Shown here one piece after another: positions 8,187 through 15,169 of a DNA stretch of 35,897 bases. Made by a program: the position numbers and the translations under genes. The DNA is taken from contig JAAUOZ010000041.1 in NCBI GenBank assembly GCA_012034655.1, forward strand, positions 1-35,897, given 5' to 3'. The number at the start of each line of letters is the position of its first letter. Position 1 is the stretch's first letter. The notes below the pieces were generated by a model, which had not been told where the DNA came from, searched no databases, and saw only the letters and a program-made list of their open reading frames with translations. Origin of the DNA: Leptolyngbyaceae cyanobacterium CSU_1_3. GTDB taxonomy: Bacteria; Cyanobacteriota; Cyanobacteriia; Leptolyngbyales; Leptolyngbyaceae.

Positions 8187-9305
8187 ATGACAGACACTAC
8201 ACAAAAATTGTTCAAACTCCCCTGTCAAATTACCATCGTTGCCCTCGCCGGATTGATTTTGCTCACAGGTGCAGAAACCTCAAAGCAAGCTGGACTGGCT
8301 TCGTCGCCGCCTCAGAGCATTGTGCCTTCGTCAAGCTTAAGGGTGGCACAATCGTCTTCTTTACCGGCATCGGTTGAACAAAGGGTACGCCAGGATATGT
8401 CCCAGCGCCTTAATATTCCACTGCGAGATGTCAAAGTTGTGAGCTTTACCCAACAAACTTGGTCAGATGGCTGTTTGGGGCTGGGAGGTGCGGCTGAGGG
8501 ATGTTTGAGGGCGATCGTTCTAGGGTGGCGGGTTGAAGTCACCAATGGGCAACAAAATTGGTTTTATCGCACAGACGAAACTGCCCAGACGATTCGCTTA
8601 GAACCTCAGTCTAATAATAATGGGACGACTTTGCCCGCCAATGTAACTCAACGCTTGCTAAAAATGGTTGCTAGACAAGTGAGAATTCCAGTTAGTCGTC
8701 TGCGAATTGCAGAGGTCAAATCGACCTATTGGGACGGCTGCCTGGGAATCTCTAAACCAGAGCAAGCTTGCATCCAAATTGCACTTCCTGGTTGGCAAGT
8801 GATTGTCACGGGCGGCGATCGCAGTTGGGTTTACCATCTGGACGAATTAGCAAACCGGATTGCTCAAAATGCAATCGCAAGTGGCAGTCGAGGTAAGTTA
8901 GTTCCTTCATTTATTCCAGAACAGAATAAGCCTGAGATCGAAGCCAACGTTGTTTTTCGGTCGATCGTGAGTGGCGACCTCACGGGCAAGATGACCCAAG
9001 TCACGTTAACGAATGATGGCCTGATCACTCAATCGATCGTTGCTCCCAATATTCGCTCTCGCCCTGTTGTAATCAAGCGATTATCTCAGCAAGAAGTTCA
9101 GCAGTTTCAGCAAATACTGCAAATGCGACGATTCCACAATTTGAATGACTTGAGATATCTGAGTAATGCGGCGTTGGCCGACTATCCCACTACGACACTG
9201 CAAGGTCTGGGTAGTACAGTACAATATATCGACTTAGAGATCAAAAACCTCCCTAGAGCATTACGGGAAGTAATTCAAGCTTGGGGGCAATTGTCTTCTC
9301 TCTAA
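8187..9305 (+). CDS. Secreted protein with a duplicated ~70-residue domain, function unknown
   Basis: A 372-residue protein that I cannot assign a function. Residues ~14-35 are a hydrophobic export signal or anchor (ITIVALAGLILLTGAET). Two tandem copies of one domain follow, at about 62-135 and 147-222. Each has a R-(Q/K)-x-(I/V)-P-x-(S/R)-x-(V/L) start, a DGCLG motif (WSDGCLG and YWDGCLG), a second cysteine 10-12 residues later (EGCLRA, QACIQI), a GW(R/Q)V segment and an aromatic (F/V)Y end. The paired cysteines suggest a disulfide in each copy. The C-terminal ~120 residues are a separate domain with IVSGDLTGKMTQVTLTNDG. It stands alone, 176 bp after the PhnD-like gene. Confidence 0.8.
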   Translation: MTDTTQKLFKLPCQITIVALAGLILLTGAETSKQAGLASSPPQSIVPSSSLRVAQSSSLPASVEQRVRQDMSQRLNIPLRDVKVVSFTQQTWSDGCLGLGGAAEGCLRAIVLGWRVEVTNGQQNWFYRTDETAQTIRLEPQSNNNGTTLPANVTQRLLKMVARQVRIPVSRLRIAEVKSTYWDGCLGISKPEQACIQIALPGWQVIVTGGDRSWVYHLDELANRIAQNAIASGSRGKLVPSFIPEQNKPEIEANVVFRSIVSGDLTGKMTQVTLTNDGLITQSIVAPNIRSRPVVIKRLSQQEVQQFQQILQMRRFHNLNDLRYLSNAALADYPTTTLQGLGSTVQYIDLEIKNLPRALREVIQAWGQLSSL

Positions 9306-9520
9306 AACCACCCAACCACCTATGGCGTTGCTGAAGAAGGGGATGATTTTCTGGGTAGGGGTAACGCCCCTGTGCGGAGCCAGCTAACGGCTTTGAGCGG
9401 CTTCCCAGTGACTTCTGTGTTCGTCACCAGGGTCTCTCGGCAGTCTGCTTGAACCGAATTGCTAGCTGGCATTAGGCGCTGGCAATTCTGCTACCCTCCC
9501 TTGTTGCCTGCTGAAGCGTC

Positions 9521-10182
9521 TTAACGATTGATATTGCGAGAAACAACAGATGTTGCAGTGCAAAAAAAATATGTTAGCCAACTCACTATCCCTACCAGTT
9601 TCGCGCCATCCTCGAATAAAAATGGGTCTATGCCTTGAGGGTCAATCACATCTAAGGCGATCGAAAGTCCAAAAATGATAATGCAAGCCCCAGCAAGACA
9701 TACTCTGTTTTTAATATTATTGAATAGAACCTAAGAATGTAGAAAAGAACAAATCCGCCATAGCTAGCGAATATAGCTTTTTCAGAGATGCCAAGGTAAG
9801 GAGAGATGCCTTCATGAAGCAGGAAAGCATCATCAAAGCCAAGAACAAGGGTTAGTATTCCTGAAACAATAAGAAAGCGTTTGATCTTGAGATCTTCTGG
9901 CCTTCTTGAAAGGAGCTTGGCAGTGAGTATGCAAATTGCTGCCGAAGCAGACCAGAAGAAGATCCCTATTTGAGAAAGAAAACCAGTATATAGGGGCGCA
10001 CTAACAATAATATGTGGATCACGGGTTAGGTTGCCGATCGGGATGCCTTTCCAAACATGTAAGAACCACACTGCTCCAATAAGAATTGTAGAAACAACTA
10101 GGATCAAGCCGATCGCTAGCCAGCTTGATCCTAGTTGTCTAATAAGACGAGGTAATTTCATTCTTTGACTTTTTCTATGCAT
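9521..10182 (-). CDS. Multi-pass membrane protein of unknown function, one frameshift
   Basis: The upstream minus-strand frame gives an integral membrane protein with helices such as WLAIGLILVVSTILIGAVWF, FFWSASAAICILTAKLL and FLIVSGILTLVLGF, and a conserved-looking polar motif GFDDAFLLHE between helices. In that frame it stops at 9652 with an atypical tail (SFLDFRSP). One extra G in the GGGG run (plus 9688-9691 CCCC) continues it as VLLGACIIIFGLSIALDVID, a further helix (LVGIVSWLTYFFCTAT) and a stop at 9521. The restored protein has about 220 residues. ATG 10182, after GGGA, or ATG 10161 are plausible starts; the frame is open to 10227. No function is proposed. Confidence 0.7.
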
Positions 10183-10825
10183 GTGAATATTCCCAACTAT
10201 TAATTGGGCTGGTTGATCTCCTGGCAAGCAGGATAATACCCCTGATAAGAATATTATGGCGTGTGAAAACTATATAGCGCCCGTATAATTTACCTGTTTC
10301 AGCCATTATGCTGAGTGACGCTCCCAGACTTTTCGACTCTAAGGCGCGCCATCAATCATTGAAAGCTTGCCCAACAACGAACTTCAACCCTTCAATTGCC
10401 ACCTCTAAATCTTCTGGGTATGAGGTGAGAAAATCTTCTTGGGGTTGCTCGAAGCTTTAAGAAAGAAATGACAACCCTAGAGTAAGTAGCAGAGTGGAAT
10501 TAAAGCCAACTAGATGCCAGGTTTTGACTGCCCTCAATCCTTATTCAGAGGAGGTTTTGAGCATTTCGACTGTGCTCATGTGCTCAATGCAGCTTACATA
10601 TGATTTTGCTTTCCTACTTATAGGAAAGTATAAAAAGCTATAGAAAAGTAGCTATTACCTGCTTGAAATAACTAAGCTATTACGCTGAATCGATCGAATC
10701 TATCTTGTTGCTTTACTCAAAATACTGGATTGCGATCGTAAAGTTACTTCTTGCATAAACCGAATACTATGTAGGAGTTGTTAATTATTCTATATTGAAA
10801 CAAGGAATAGCCCTCGATCGAGGGC
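10183..10825. other. Intergenic region with a decayed coding fragment and a hairpin
   Basis: No intact gene is seen here. A minus-strand stretch at 10352-10456 looks like the end of a lost gene. CTTTCCTA and TAGGAAAG form a perfect 8-bp inverted repeat with a 4-base loop at 10609-10628. The remainder is AT-rich and unremarkable. Confidence 0.5.
10352..10456 (-). pseudogene. Possible C-terminal remnant of an unidentified gene
   Basis: On the minus strand, immediately after a TAA, the frame reads SFEQPQEDFLTSYPEDLEVA and then IEGLKFVVGQAFND before a stop at 10352. The amphipathic, acidic composition looks like real protein, but there is no start codon and only about 34 codons. It may be a vestige of a gene whose 5' part was deleted. 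I do not recognise the family. Confidence 0.3.
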
Positions 10826-11068
10826 CTATGCTGCGATCGGTGGGTGTGTAACAGCCGATTGTGCTGGTGAGGCAACCACAACAATCGGTGGGCGAATAGG
10901 CGTGACACCGTGAGCTTTAACTCTGTCAGTTACCGACGAAACGGACGATCGGGCGTTATGTTCTGCAAAGCTTGGCATTTCTGCCCAGCAGGAACGGCAA
11001 AACCAGTACACCGAGCCATGTTGAATATGGCGTAGTAGGACATCGGAACAACAAGGGCAAGTAGACAT
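10826..11068 (-). CDS. Small zinc-ribbon-like protein
   Basis: An 80-residue protein with two CxxC knuckles, CPCC at residues 4-7 and CRSC at 24-27. They are separated by LLRHIQHGSVYWF and followed by WAEMPSF. Four cysteines in this spacing suggest a structural zinc or a thiol/redox centre. The C-terminal half is low-complexity and Pro/Val/Ala rich (PIRPPIVVVASPAQSA). Short proteins with this N-terminus are familiar in cyanobacteria, but I know of no assigned function. It lies downstream of the stress cluster on the same strand, about 450 bp away. Confidence 0.72.
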   Translation of the reverse strand: MSTCPCCSDVLLRHIQHGSVYWFCRSCWAEMPSFAEHNARSSVSSVTDRVKAHGVTPIRPPIVVVASPAQSAVTHPPIAA

Positions 11069-11518
11069 GGCTTCTTAAAGATTGATCAAAAATGGGGGCA
11101 CTAGCATCCTTGGAAGCCTTTACTCTCTTGCGACTGGAGTTGTCCAGTGCATAGAGAAAGCTTTATGGGATCATGCTTTAGAGACTATTCCCTAAATTTG
11201 AGGAAGTTGTGAGGAAACCCTAACATTGCGATTTTCTGAAACATTTTGATTAGTTTTGCAATCTTGCTACATATTTCTGCACAACATATATTGCGACTTC
11301 TGGCCCTACTTCTACTGTTTAATGCGCCATTTACTTGAGGATCGGCGTGCTACCCGAATATTGCAGGCCAGTTATTTTAAGGTGGGAACGATCGCATCAT
11401 CATTCTGCTCAGTCACCAAAATAGACAGGTGTGCAACCTAAGCAATGCTTACTTGAAAAAATAGAAGCACCCATATTTGTTTGTGAGCATGGCAAAAGAG
11501 GTATGAATGCGATCGCTA
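11069..11518. other. Intergenic region, nothing recognised
   Basis: These 450 bases between the small zinc-ribbon gene and the membrane microprotein gene (both minus strand) hold no supported gene. A 61-codon plus-strand frame at 11256-11441 has no start context or protein character that convinces me. The promoter of the zinc-ribbon gene should lie near its left end. Confidence 0.5.
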
Positions 11519-11629
11519 TTAAGCAAAGAATCCTGCCCACAAAAGCGGTATCAGTAACAGCAATGTCACAATTAATAGTAACGAGCCAGGGTCAATGTTG
11601 AGCACCCAGGGCTTCTTCGGATCACTCAT
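11519..11629 (-). CDS. Single-pass membrane microprotein (36 residues) coupled to a universal stress protein gene
   Basis: ATG 11629 opens a 36-codon frame: MSDPKKPWVLNIDPGSLL followed by one hydrophobic helix (LLIVTLLLLIPLLWAGFFA). The longer open frame upstream of this ATG runs inside the universal stress protein gene and is ignored. The start overlaps the stop of that gene (TGATG), with GGAG about eight bases ahead, so translation is probably coupled. The composition (cytoplasmic charged start, then one helix to the C-terminus) is that of a genuine small inner-membrane protein. The function is unknown; it could anchor or modulate the stress protein. Confidence 0.6.
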   Translation of the reverse strand: MSDPKKPWVLNIDPGSLLLIVTLLLLIPLLWAGFFA

Positions 11630-12093
11630 CAGGAAACTCCTTCTACAACTATTTTGTGAGGAGACTGGGCTGAATTTGATTTTCGCTGTGGAGACACCAT
11701 CATGACCGAGCAAGGTGCATGTTGACTCACATAAGTACTCACACTTCCTGATATCCAACCGGGTACATGAGTTTGCCCATGCCGCCCCAACACAATTAAA
11801 TCAGCATCCCACGTCCATGCCCAATCACAAATCACATAACCGGGGTTGCCATAGCTTTGAGTCGATTCGGCTTTTATGCCTGCGGCTTCCGCCTGGCTTA
11901 CATACGATCGTAAGCGAGTTTCCCACTCCATCTGATCCGCCTTCCACTGTTGCTGTTTCTTGCGATCCTCATCTTCGTATCCCACATGAAGCACCATTAG
12001 CTGCGCCGAGATTGCACGCGCAATGGTCAAAGCCTGGTCAAATATTACTGGGTTGATTGAAGGGTCATCTAGAGCGACTAAAATTCGTTTCAT
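11629..12093 (-). CDS. Universal stress protein (UspA superfamily)
   Basis: A 154-residue single Usp domain. It starts with MKRILVALDDPSINPVIFDQ, the first strand with the Asp typical of the nucleotide-binding fold. It ends with GRHGQTHVPGWISGSVSTYV, an exact G-x2-G-x9-G-(S/T) ATP-binding signature, so it belongs to the ATP-binding Usp class. The middle contains a charged segment (DRKKQQQWKADQMEWE) likely to form the variable helix. It lies 22 bp after the second usp gene on the minus strand, and its stop overlaps the microprotein start. A role in stress adaptation is inferred from family and from the neighbouring KGG, cupin and catalase genes. Confidence 0.9.
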   Translation of the reverse strand: MKRILVALDDPSINPVIFDQALTIARAISAQLMVLHVGYEDEDRKKQQQWKADQMEWETRLRSYVSQAEAAGIKAESTQSYGNPGYVICDWAWTWDADLIVLGRHGQTHVPGWISGSVSTYVSQHAPCSVMMVSPQRKSNSAQSPHKIVVEGVS

Positions 12094-12115
12094 TTTTCTA
12101 CCCCTTGCTCAAACG

Positions 12116-12625
12116 TTAATTAGAACTGGTTGCAGTGGTTGCTGGTTCTAGTTTGGTCTGGGGCAGAGCGTTGCTTTGAAGAGTTAAGACATGGCAAGAG
12201 GCATGATGCAGCACATAATTACTCACGCTGCCCATAAACAACTCACTCAAGCCACTTAGACCGCGCCGCCCAATCACAATCAGATCAGCATTCCACGTTT
12301 TCGCTAAGGCACAGATTAACTTGCCTGGATCGCCGACACTTTGCGTAAACTCGGTGGTAATGCCTGCCGCGATCGCAGTAGCTTCTAGCACTCGCAATTG
12401 ATCAATTCCTGCTTGTTCCCGTTCTTGCCAGCGCTTTGCATACATTTGCATGGCCGATCGAGGAATCCCCACATAGGGATCACTTGGATAAACATCGTCA
12501 AAGGGTGCAAGCACATGTAGCAACATTAGTTGCGACTGATCTGCGTTTGCCAGGGCTAGGGCTTGTTCAAAAATGGCTTGACTAGATTTTGAATCGTCGA
12601 TCGCGACCAAGATTTTGTGAAACAT
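12116..12625 (-). CDS. Universal stress protein (UspA superfamily)
   Basis: A 169-residue Usp domain starting MFHKILVAIDDSKSSQAIFE and carrying the full ATP-binding signature GRRGLSGLSELFMGSVSNYV (G-x2-G-x9-G-S). A short Thr/Ala-rich tail (LEPATTATSSN) follows the fold. It shares the domain layout of the downstream usp gene, including the acidic loop after LHV (APFDDVYPSDPYVG). It leads the two-usp transcription unit, AGGTTTAAC preceding its ATG. The two proteins could form homo- or heterodimers, as is common for Usp pairs; this is inferred. Confidence 0.92.
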   Translation of the reverse strand: MFHKILVAIDDSKSSQAIFEQALALANADQSQLMLLHVLAPFDDVYPSDPYVGIPRSAMQMYAKRWQEREQAGIDQLRVLEATAIAAGITTEFTQSVGDPGKLICALAKTWNADLIVIGRRGLSGLSELFMGSVSNYVLHHASCHVLTLQSNALPQTKLEPATTATSSN

Positions 12626-12771
12626 TGTTAAACCTCACCTGTGGTGGCAGAGAATTAAGCTTCTGTCATATTTAAATTATAAACAACAAAGTTGAGGAAC
12701 TTGTGAGCAAAAAAACTAGACCCAGCATACATAGAGCTATCCCTGGGTTCTCTTCCTTTAAAACTACAGAA

Positions 12772-12802
12772 GGGTGTTGGCCTGAAAAATTTGCCAACAC
12801 CC
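12772..12802. terminator. Strong hairpin downstream of the KGG gene
   Basis: GGGTGTTGGC (12772-12781) and GCCAACACCC (12793-12802) form a perfect 10-bp stem with an 11-base AT-rich loop. It lies 41 bp past the stop of the KGG gene and upstream of the usp pair, on whose strand only a weak T-run follows. It may be a terminator or an mRNA-stabilising hairpin. Confidence 0.5.
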
Positions 12803-12842
12803 GAATCAGCGGAGAACACTTCAAAGAGAGGTTTCACTAAGC

Positions 12843-13004
12843 CTAGGACTGACCGCCCTTACGCCCTGCTTCTTGCGCTTCTTCAGAGGTGAATTCATGA
12901 GCAGTGCCCTTCTCGTGAGCCGCCTTTCCACCTTTGCTAGCGATTTCGCGCTGTTTGTCTTCATCCATTGATGCAAATCCCTGTTTACCAGTATTTTCTG
13001 CCAT
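12843..13004 (-). CDS. KGG-repeat general stress protein (GsiB/con-10 type)
   Basis: A 53-residue hydrophilic protein. It reads MAENTGKQGFASMDEDKQRE, then IASKGGKAAHEKGTAHEF, then TSEEAQEAGRKGGQS. The two GG boxes (SKGGKAA and RKGGQS) spaced by an acidic helix define the stress-induced KGG family found in GsiB and con-10. These are small disordered proteins made under desiccation, starvation or general stress. AGGAG sits nine bases before the ATG. It sits between the usp pair and the divergent cupin gene and is probably co-regulated with them. Identification is firm despite the short length. Confidence 0.9.
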   Translation of the reverse strand: MAENTGKQGFASMDEDKQREIASKGGKAAHEKGTAHEFTSEEAQEAGRKGGQS

Positions 13005-13213
13005 GGTAGATCTCCTAATTGATTGAATGAGCTTCTAAAACCCTATAAATTCATCATTCAAAATATCTCCATCCCCAGCCAGATCAGAGAATCTATCCCC
13101 GGCTGATAACAATATCGTTATAAGATGTACCTTTTGACGGGTCAGCGATCGATTAGGGCTATCAAGATTTCTCAGTCAACTAGAACGCGCAAATATCACC
13201 TCCTTTTTCTAGC

Positions 13214-13242
13214 CTCGCTAGGAAAATGAATTGAATTGAAAC
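13214..13242. promoter_or_regulatory. Shared upstream motif, copy A (KGG/cupin divergent region)
   Basis: The block CTCGCTAGGAAAATGAATTG plus AATTGAAAC is closely matched at 13903-13930 (CTCGCTAAAAAAACAATTGA, then ATAGAAAC) and at 13974-14002 (AGTAGGAAAATCAATTGAAT, then CGAAA). A second block nearby, AGATGTACCTTTTGACGGGT at 13123, resembles AGATGTATCTGCCGACCGAG at 14048; both run on into GTCA and GATCG. The repeats are upstream of stress-type genes and could be binding sites or promoter parts. No known regulator is assigned. Confidence 0.4.
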
Positions 13243-13307
13243 TTGTGACATTTCAATCATGAATCCTGACTAATCGCGATATCTGAGGCATTCTTGAGAT
13301 CAGTACC

Positions 13308-13352
13308 TTGGATAGTTGTTATGGAAAATTGTTCTCTCTAATGACTATCCAA
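13308..13352 (+). promoter_or_regulatory. 9-bp inverted repeat in the cupin gene leader
   Basis: TTGGATAGT (13308-13316) pairs perfectly with ACTATCCAA (13344-13352) across a 27-base spacer. It ends 20 bases before the chosen cupin ATG. It could be an operator or a leader hairpin affecting translation. Confidence 0.35.
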
Positions 13353-13372
13353 ATCAACCAGGGTTAACCAAC

Positions 13373-13816
13373 ATGGATACTCATATGTCGCTTAATTATT
13401 CCAGCCCAGAACCCTCGATCGATCCCACCGCTGAGATCATCACCATCCGTCCCGAAACTAAAACCCTCACCCGTCAACAGCTACCCTACTTTGTCGGCAT
13501 TTCCGCCACCACAGCCAATACAAAGGGGCTATCCATGAATCTCGTTGTGATTCCCCCCGGAGCCTCCGCAAAACCCCACTTCCATCGCGACTATGAAACT
13601 GCTATCTATGTCTTAAAAGGGCAAATCGAAACCCGCTACGGAGAAGGGTTAAAGCAATCCATCATTAATCAAACTGGCGATTTCCTTTTTATTCCACCCA
13701 ACGTTCCTCACCAACCCGTCAACCTCAGTTCTACCGAAACAGCCCAGGCGATCGTCGCTCGCAACGATCCTAATGAGCAGGAAAACGTAGTGCTCTATGA
13801 TCCAGCCTCCAGTTAA
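13373..13816 (+). CDS. Cupin-domain protein
   Basis: A 147-residue single-cupin protein. Cupin motif 1 is PHFHRDYETAIYVLKGQIET, with the two His and one Glu that bind a metal and the closing Gly. Motif 2 is GDFLFIPPNVPHQPVN, with the last His. All four metal ligands are therefore present. ATG 13373 (MDTHMSLNYSS) is chosen because the frame extending upstream to 13316 would start inside an inverted repeat; ATG 13385 is also possible. The lack of a second domain fits a small dioxygenase-like or sugar/ligand-binding cupin, and the substrate cannot be told. It is flanked by KGG and manganese catalase genes, suggesting a stress role. Confidence 0.85.
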   Translation: MDTHMSLNYSSPEPSIDPTAEIITIRPETKTLTRQQLPYFVGISATTANTKGLSMNLVVIPPGASAKPHFHRDYETAIYVLKGQIETRYGEGLKQSIINQTGDFLFIPPNVPHQPVNLSSTETAQAIVARNDPNEQENVVLYDPASS

Positions 13817-13902
13817 TTGCACCTGAACTCTCGATCTTCCCAGTTTCTTGTTGATAAGCTTCACTTATCAGCAAGAAACTAACAAAATTTTGCGGATTTC
13901 TA

Positions 13903-14002
13903 CTCGCTAAAAAAACAATTGAATAGAAACTAATTTAACTGTATCGATCGAAGAATTTTAATCTCTAGTGGTCACTCAGTAGGAAAATCAATTGAATCGA
14001 AA
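13903..14002. promoter_or_regulatory. Two further copies of the shared upstream motif before the manganese catalase
   Basis: Copies at 13903-13930 and 13974-14002 share the core AAAAnnAATTGAATnGAAA with the block at 13214-13242. They lie in the 361-bp gap between the cupin gene and the catalase gene, which otherwise holds no gene. The second block (AGATGTATCTGCCGACCGAG onwards) is at 14048-14081, about 100 bp before the catalase start. Confidence 0.4.
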
Positions 14003-14177
14003 TTCCTAATTTTAGCTATACCTAAAAGCAGAGCAATTGATGCTATCAGATGTATCTGCCGACCGAGGGTCAAGCCGATCGCTTATCGCACAATTCATAA
14101 GGAAGGTGAACACAGATAAAGTCTGAATTTTCATGGCTTTAATATTTAATAGCAGATCCTAAGGGAGGTATCGAGCT

Positions 14178-14865
14178 TTGTTTTTTCACAAAAAAGAACC
14201 CATATCTACAGTGGTAAATGTAGATGGAGCTAACCCCCGTTTTGCCCAACTGTTGCTAGAGCAGTTTGGCGGAGCAACCGGAGAATTGACAGCAGCTTTG
14301 CAATATTGGGTACAGTCCTTTCACTGTGAAGACGCAGGGATTAAGGATATGCTTCAAGATATTGCGATCGAAGAGTTTAGCCACTTAGAAATGGTTGGCA
14401 AACTCATCGAAGTTCACACCAAAAACGTTGATCAAACAGAAGCCTACAAAAGCACCTTGTTTGCTGTGCGAGGCGTAGGCCCCCACTTAATTAGATAGCC
14501 AAGGTCAAGCTTGGACAGGGGCTTATGTTCAGGAAGGGGGCGATGTGGTTCGCGATTTACGCGCTAATATTGGGGCTGAAGCAGGAGCACGCCAAACCTA
14601 CGAAGCATTGATTAAGATAGCACCCGATGCAGGAACTAAAAAGACACTGCATTTTCTGCTGACTCGGGAAATCTCCCATACTCAAATGTTCATGAAGGCT
14701 CTGGAATCTTTAGGCAAACTTACCGATCCAATGTTTGGAAATATTCCGCCCGACTCAACAGTAGATCTGTACTTCAACTTGTCTAGTAATGGCCAGGACG
14801 AACGCGGACCTTGGAATTCTGAACCAACTTTTCAGTATATTGCCGAGCCAAGCCCACAAGGTTAA
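14178..14865 (+). CDS. Manganese (non-haem) catalase, split by one frameshift
   Basis: Two frames together give a di-manganese catalase of about 228 residues, which disproportionates hydrogen peroxide in the cytoplasm. Family features run in order: MFFHKKEPI, RFAQLLLEQFGGATGELTAA, IAIEEFSHLEMVGKLIE (Glu and His ligands), VRDLRANIGAEAGARQTYE, TREISHTQMFMKALESLGK (Glu and His ligands) and LYFNLSSNGQDERGPWNSEP. The first frame ends at 14498 after GVGPHLIR. Removing one base in 14490-14493 gives PHL(I)DSQGQAWTGAYVQEGGDV, which is continuous with the second part and standard for the family. The start is TTG 14178, ten bases after GGGAGG. This break is an apparent insertion, unlike the other frameshifts in the window. 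Confidence 0.87.
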
Positions 14866-14934
14866 CTAAGTTAGCTGAGATCTTGCACCAGTCTCAAGAG
14901 AACAATTTTTGGGCTTTTCATTCATCGCTCAAAT

Positions 14935-14961
14935 CCGCCCCTCAACTGAAGTCTGGGGCGG
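14935..14961. terminator. GC-rich hairpin between the catalase and the convergent ABC gene
   Basis: CCGCCCC (14935-14941) and GGGGCGG (14955-14961) form a perfect 7-bp GC stem with a 13-base loop, 70 bp after the catalase stop. No T-run follows, so termination is only suggested. The rest of the 304-bp gap holds the dispersed repeat at 15071-15135. Confidence 0.4.
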
Positions 14962-15070
14962 GAAGGTGCAATGAGCAAAGTGTCAAAAATATCGCTTATT
15001 GAGGCTGGTGCACGATCTGATTTAACCTTCATTCTGACTATTAACTTGGCAACCAAAGATGCGATAGGGG

Positions 15071-15135
15071 CATCTTGGCGTGAGCTTTTTGCTCAACTCT
15101 CCGTGGGTTGAGCAAAGTCGAAGTACAACCTCCAA
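15071..15135. repeat. Dispersed intergenic repeat, copy 1
   Basis: CATCTTGGCGTGAGCTTTTT then GCTCAAC and, further on, TTGAGCAAAGTCGAAGTACA followed by ACCTCC. It matches 27076-27174 (TCTTGGCGTGGGTTTCGGCT, CGCTCAACCC, CTGAGCGAAGTCGAAGCCCG, ACCTCC). Both copies lie between genes. Confidence 0.5.
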
Positions 15136-15169
15136 ACGTGTAAGCACAAACATGGCCGGATTAATAAGT

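Noticed and set aside
11256-11441. 61-codon plus-strand frame
   Set aside because: It is Cys- and aromatic-rich without pattern and has no supporting start context.
12655-12837. 60-codon minus-strand frame between usp and KGG genes
   Set aside because: It runs through the 10-bp hairpin stem and has no protein character; the region is better read as a hairpin spacer.
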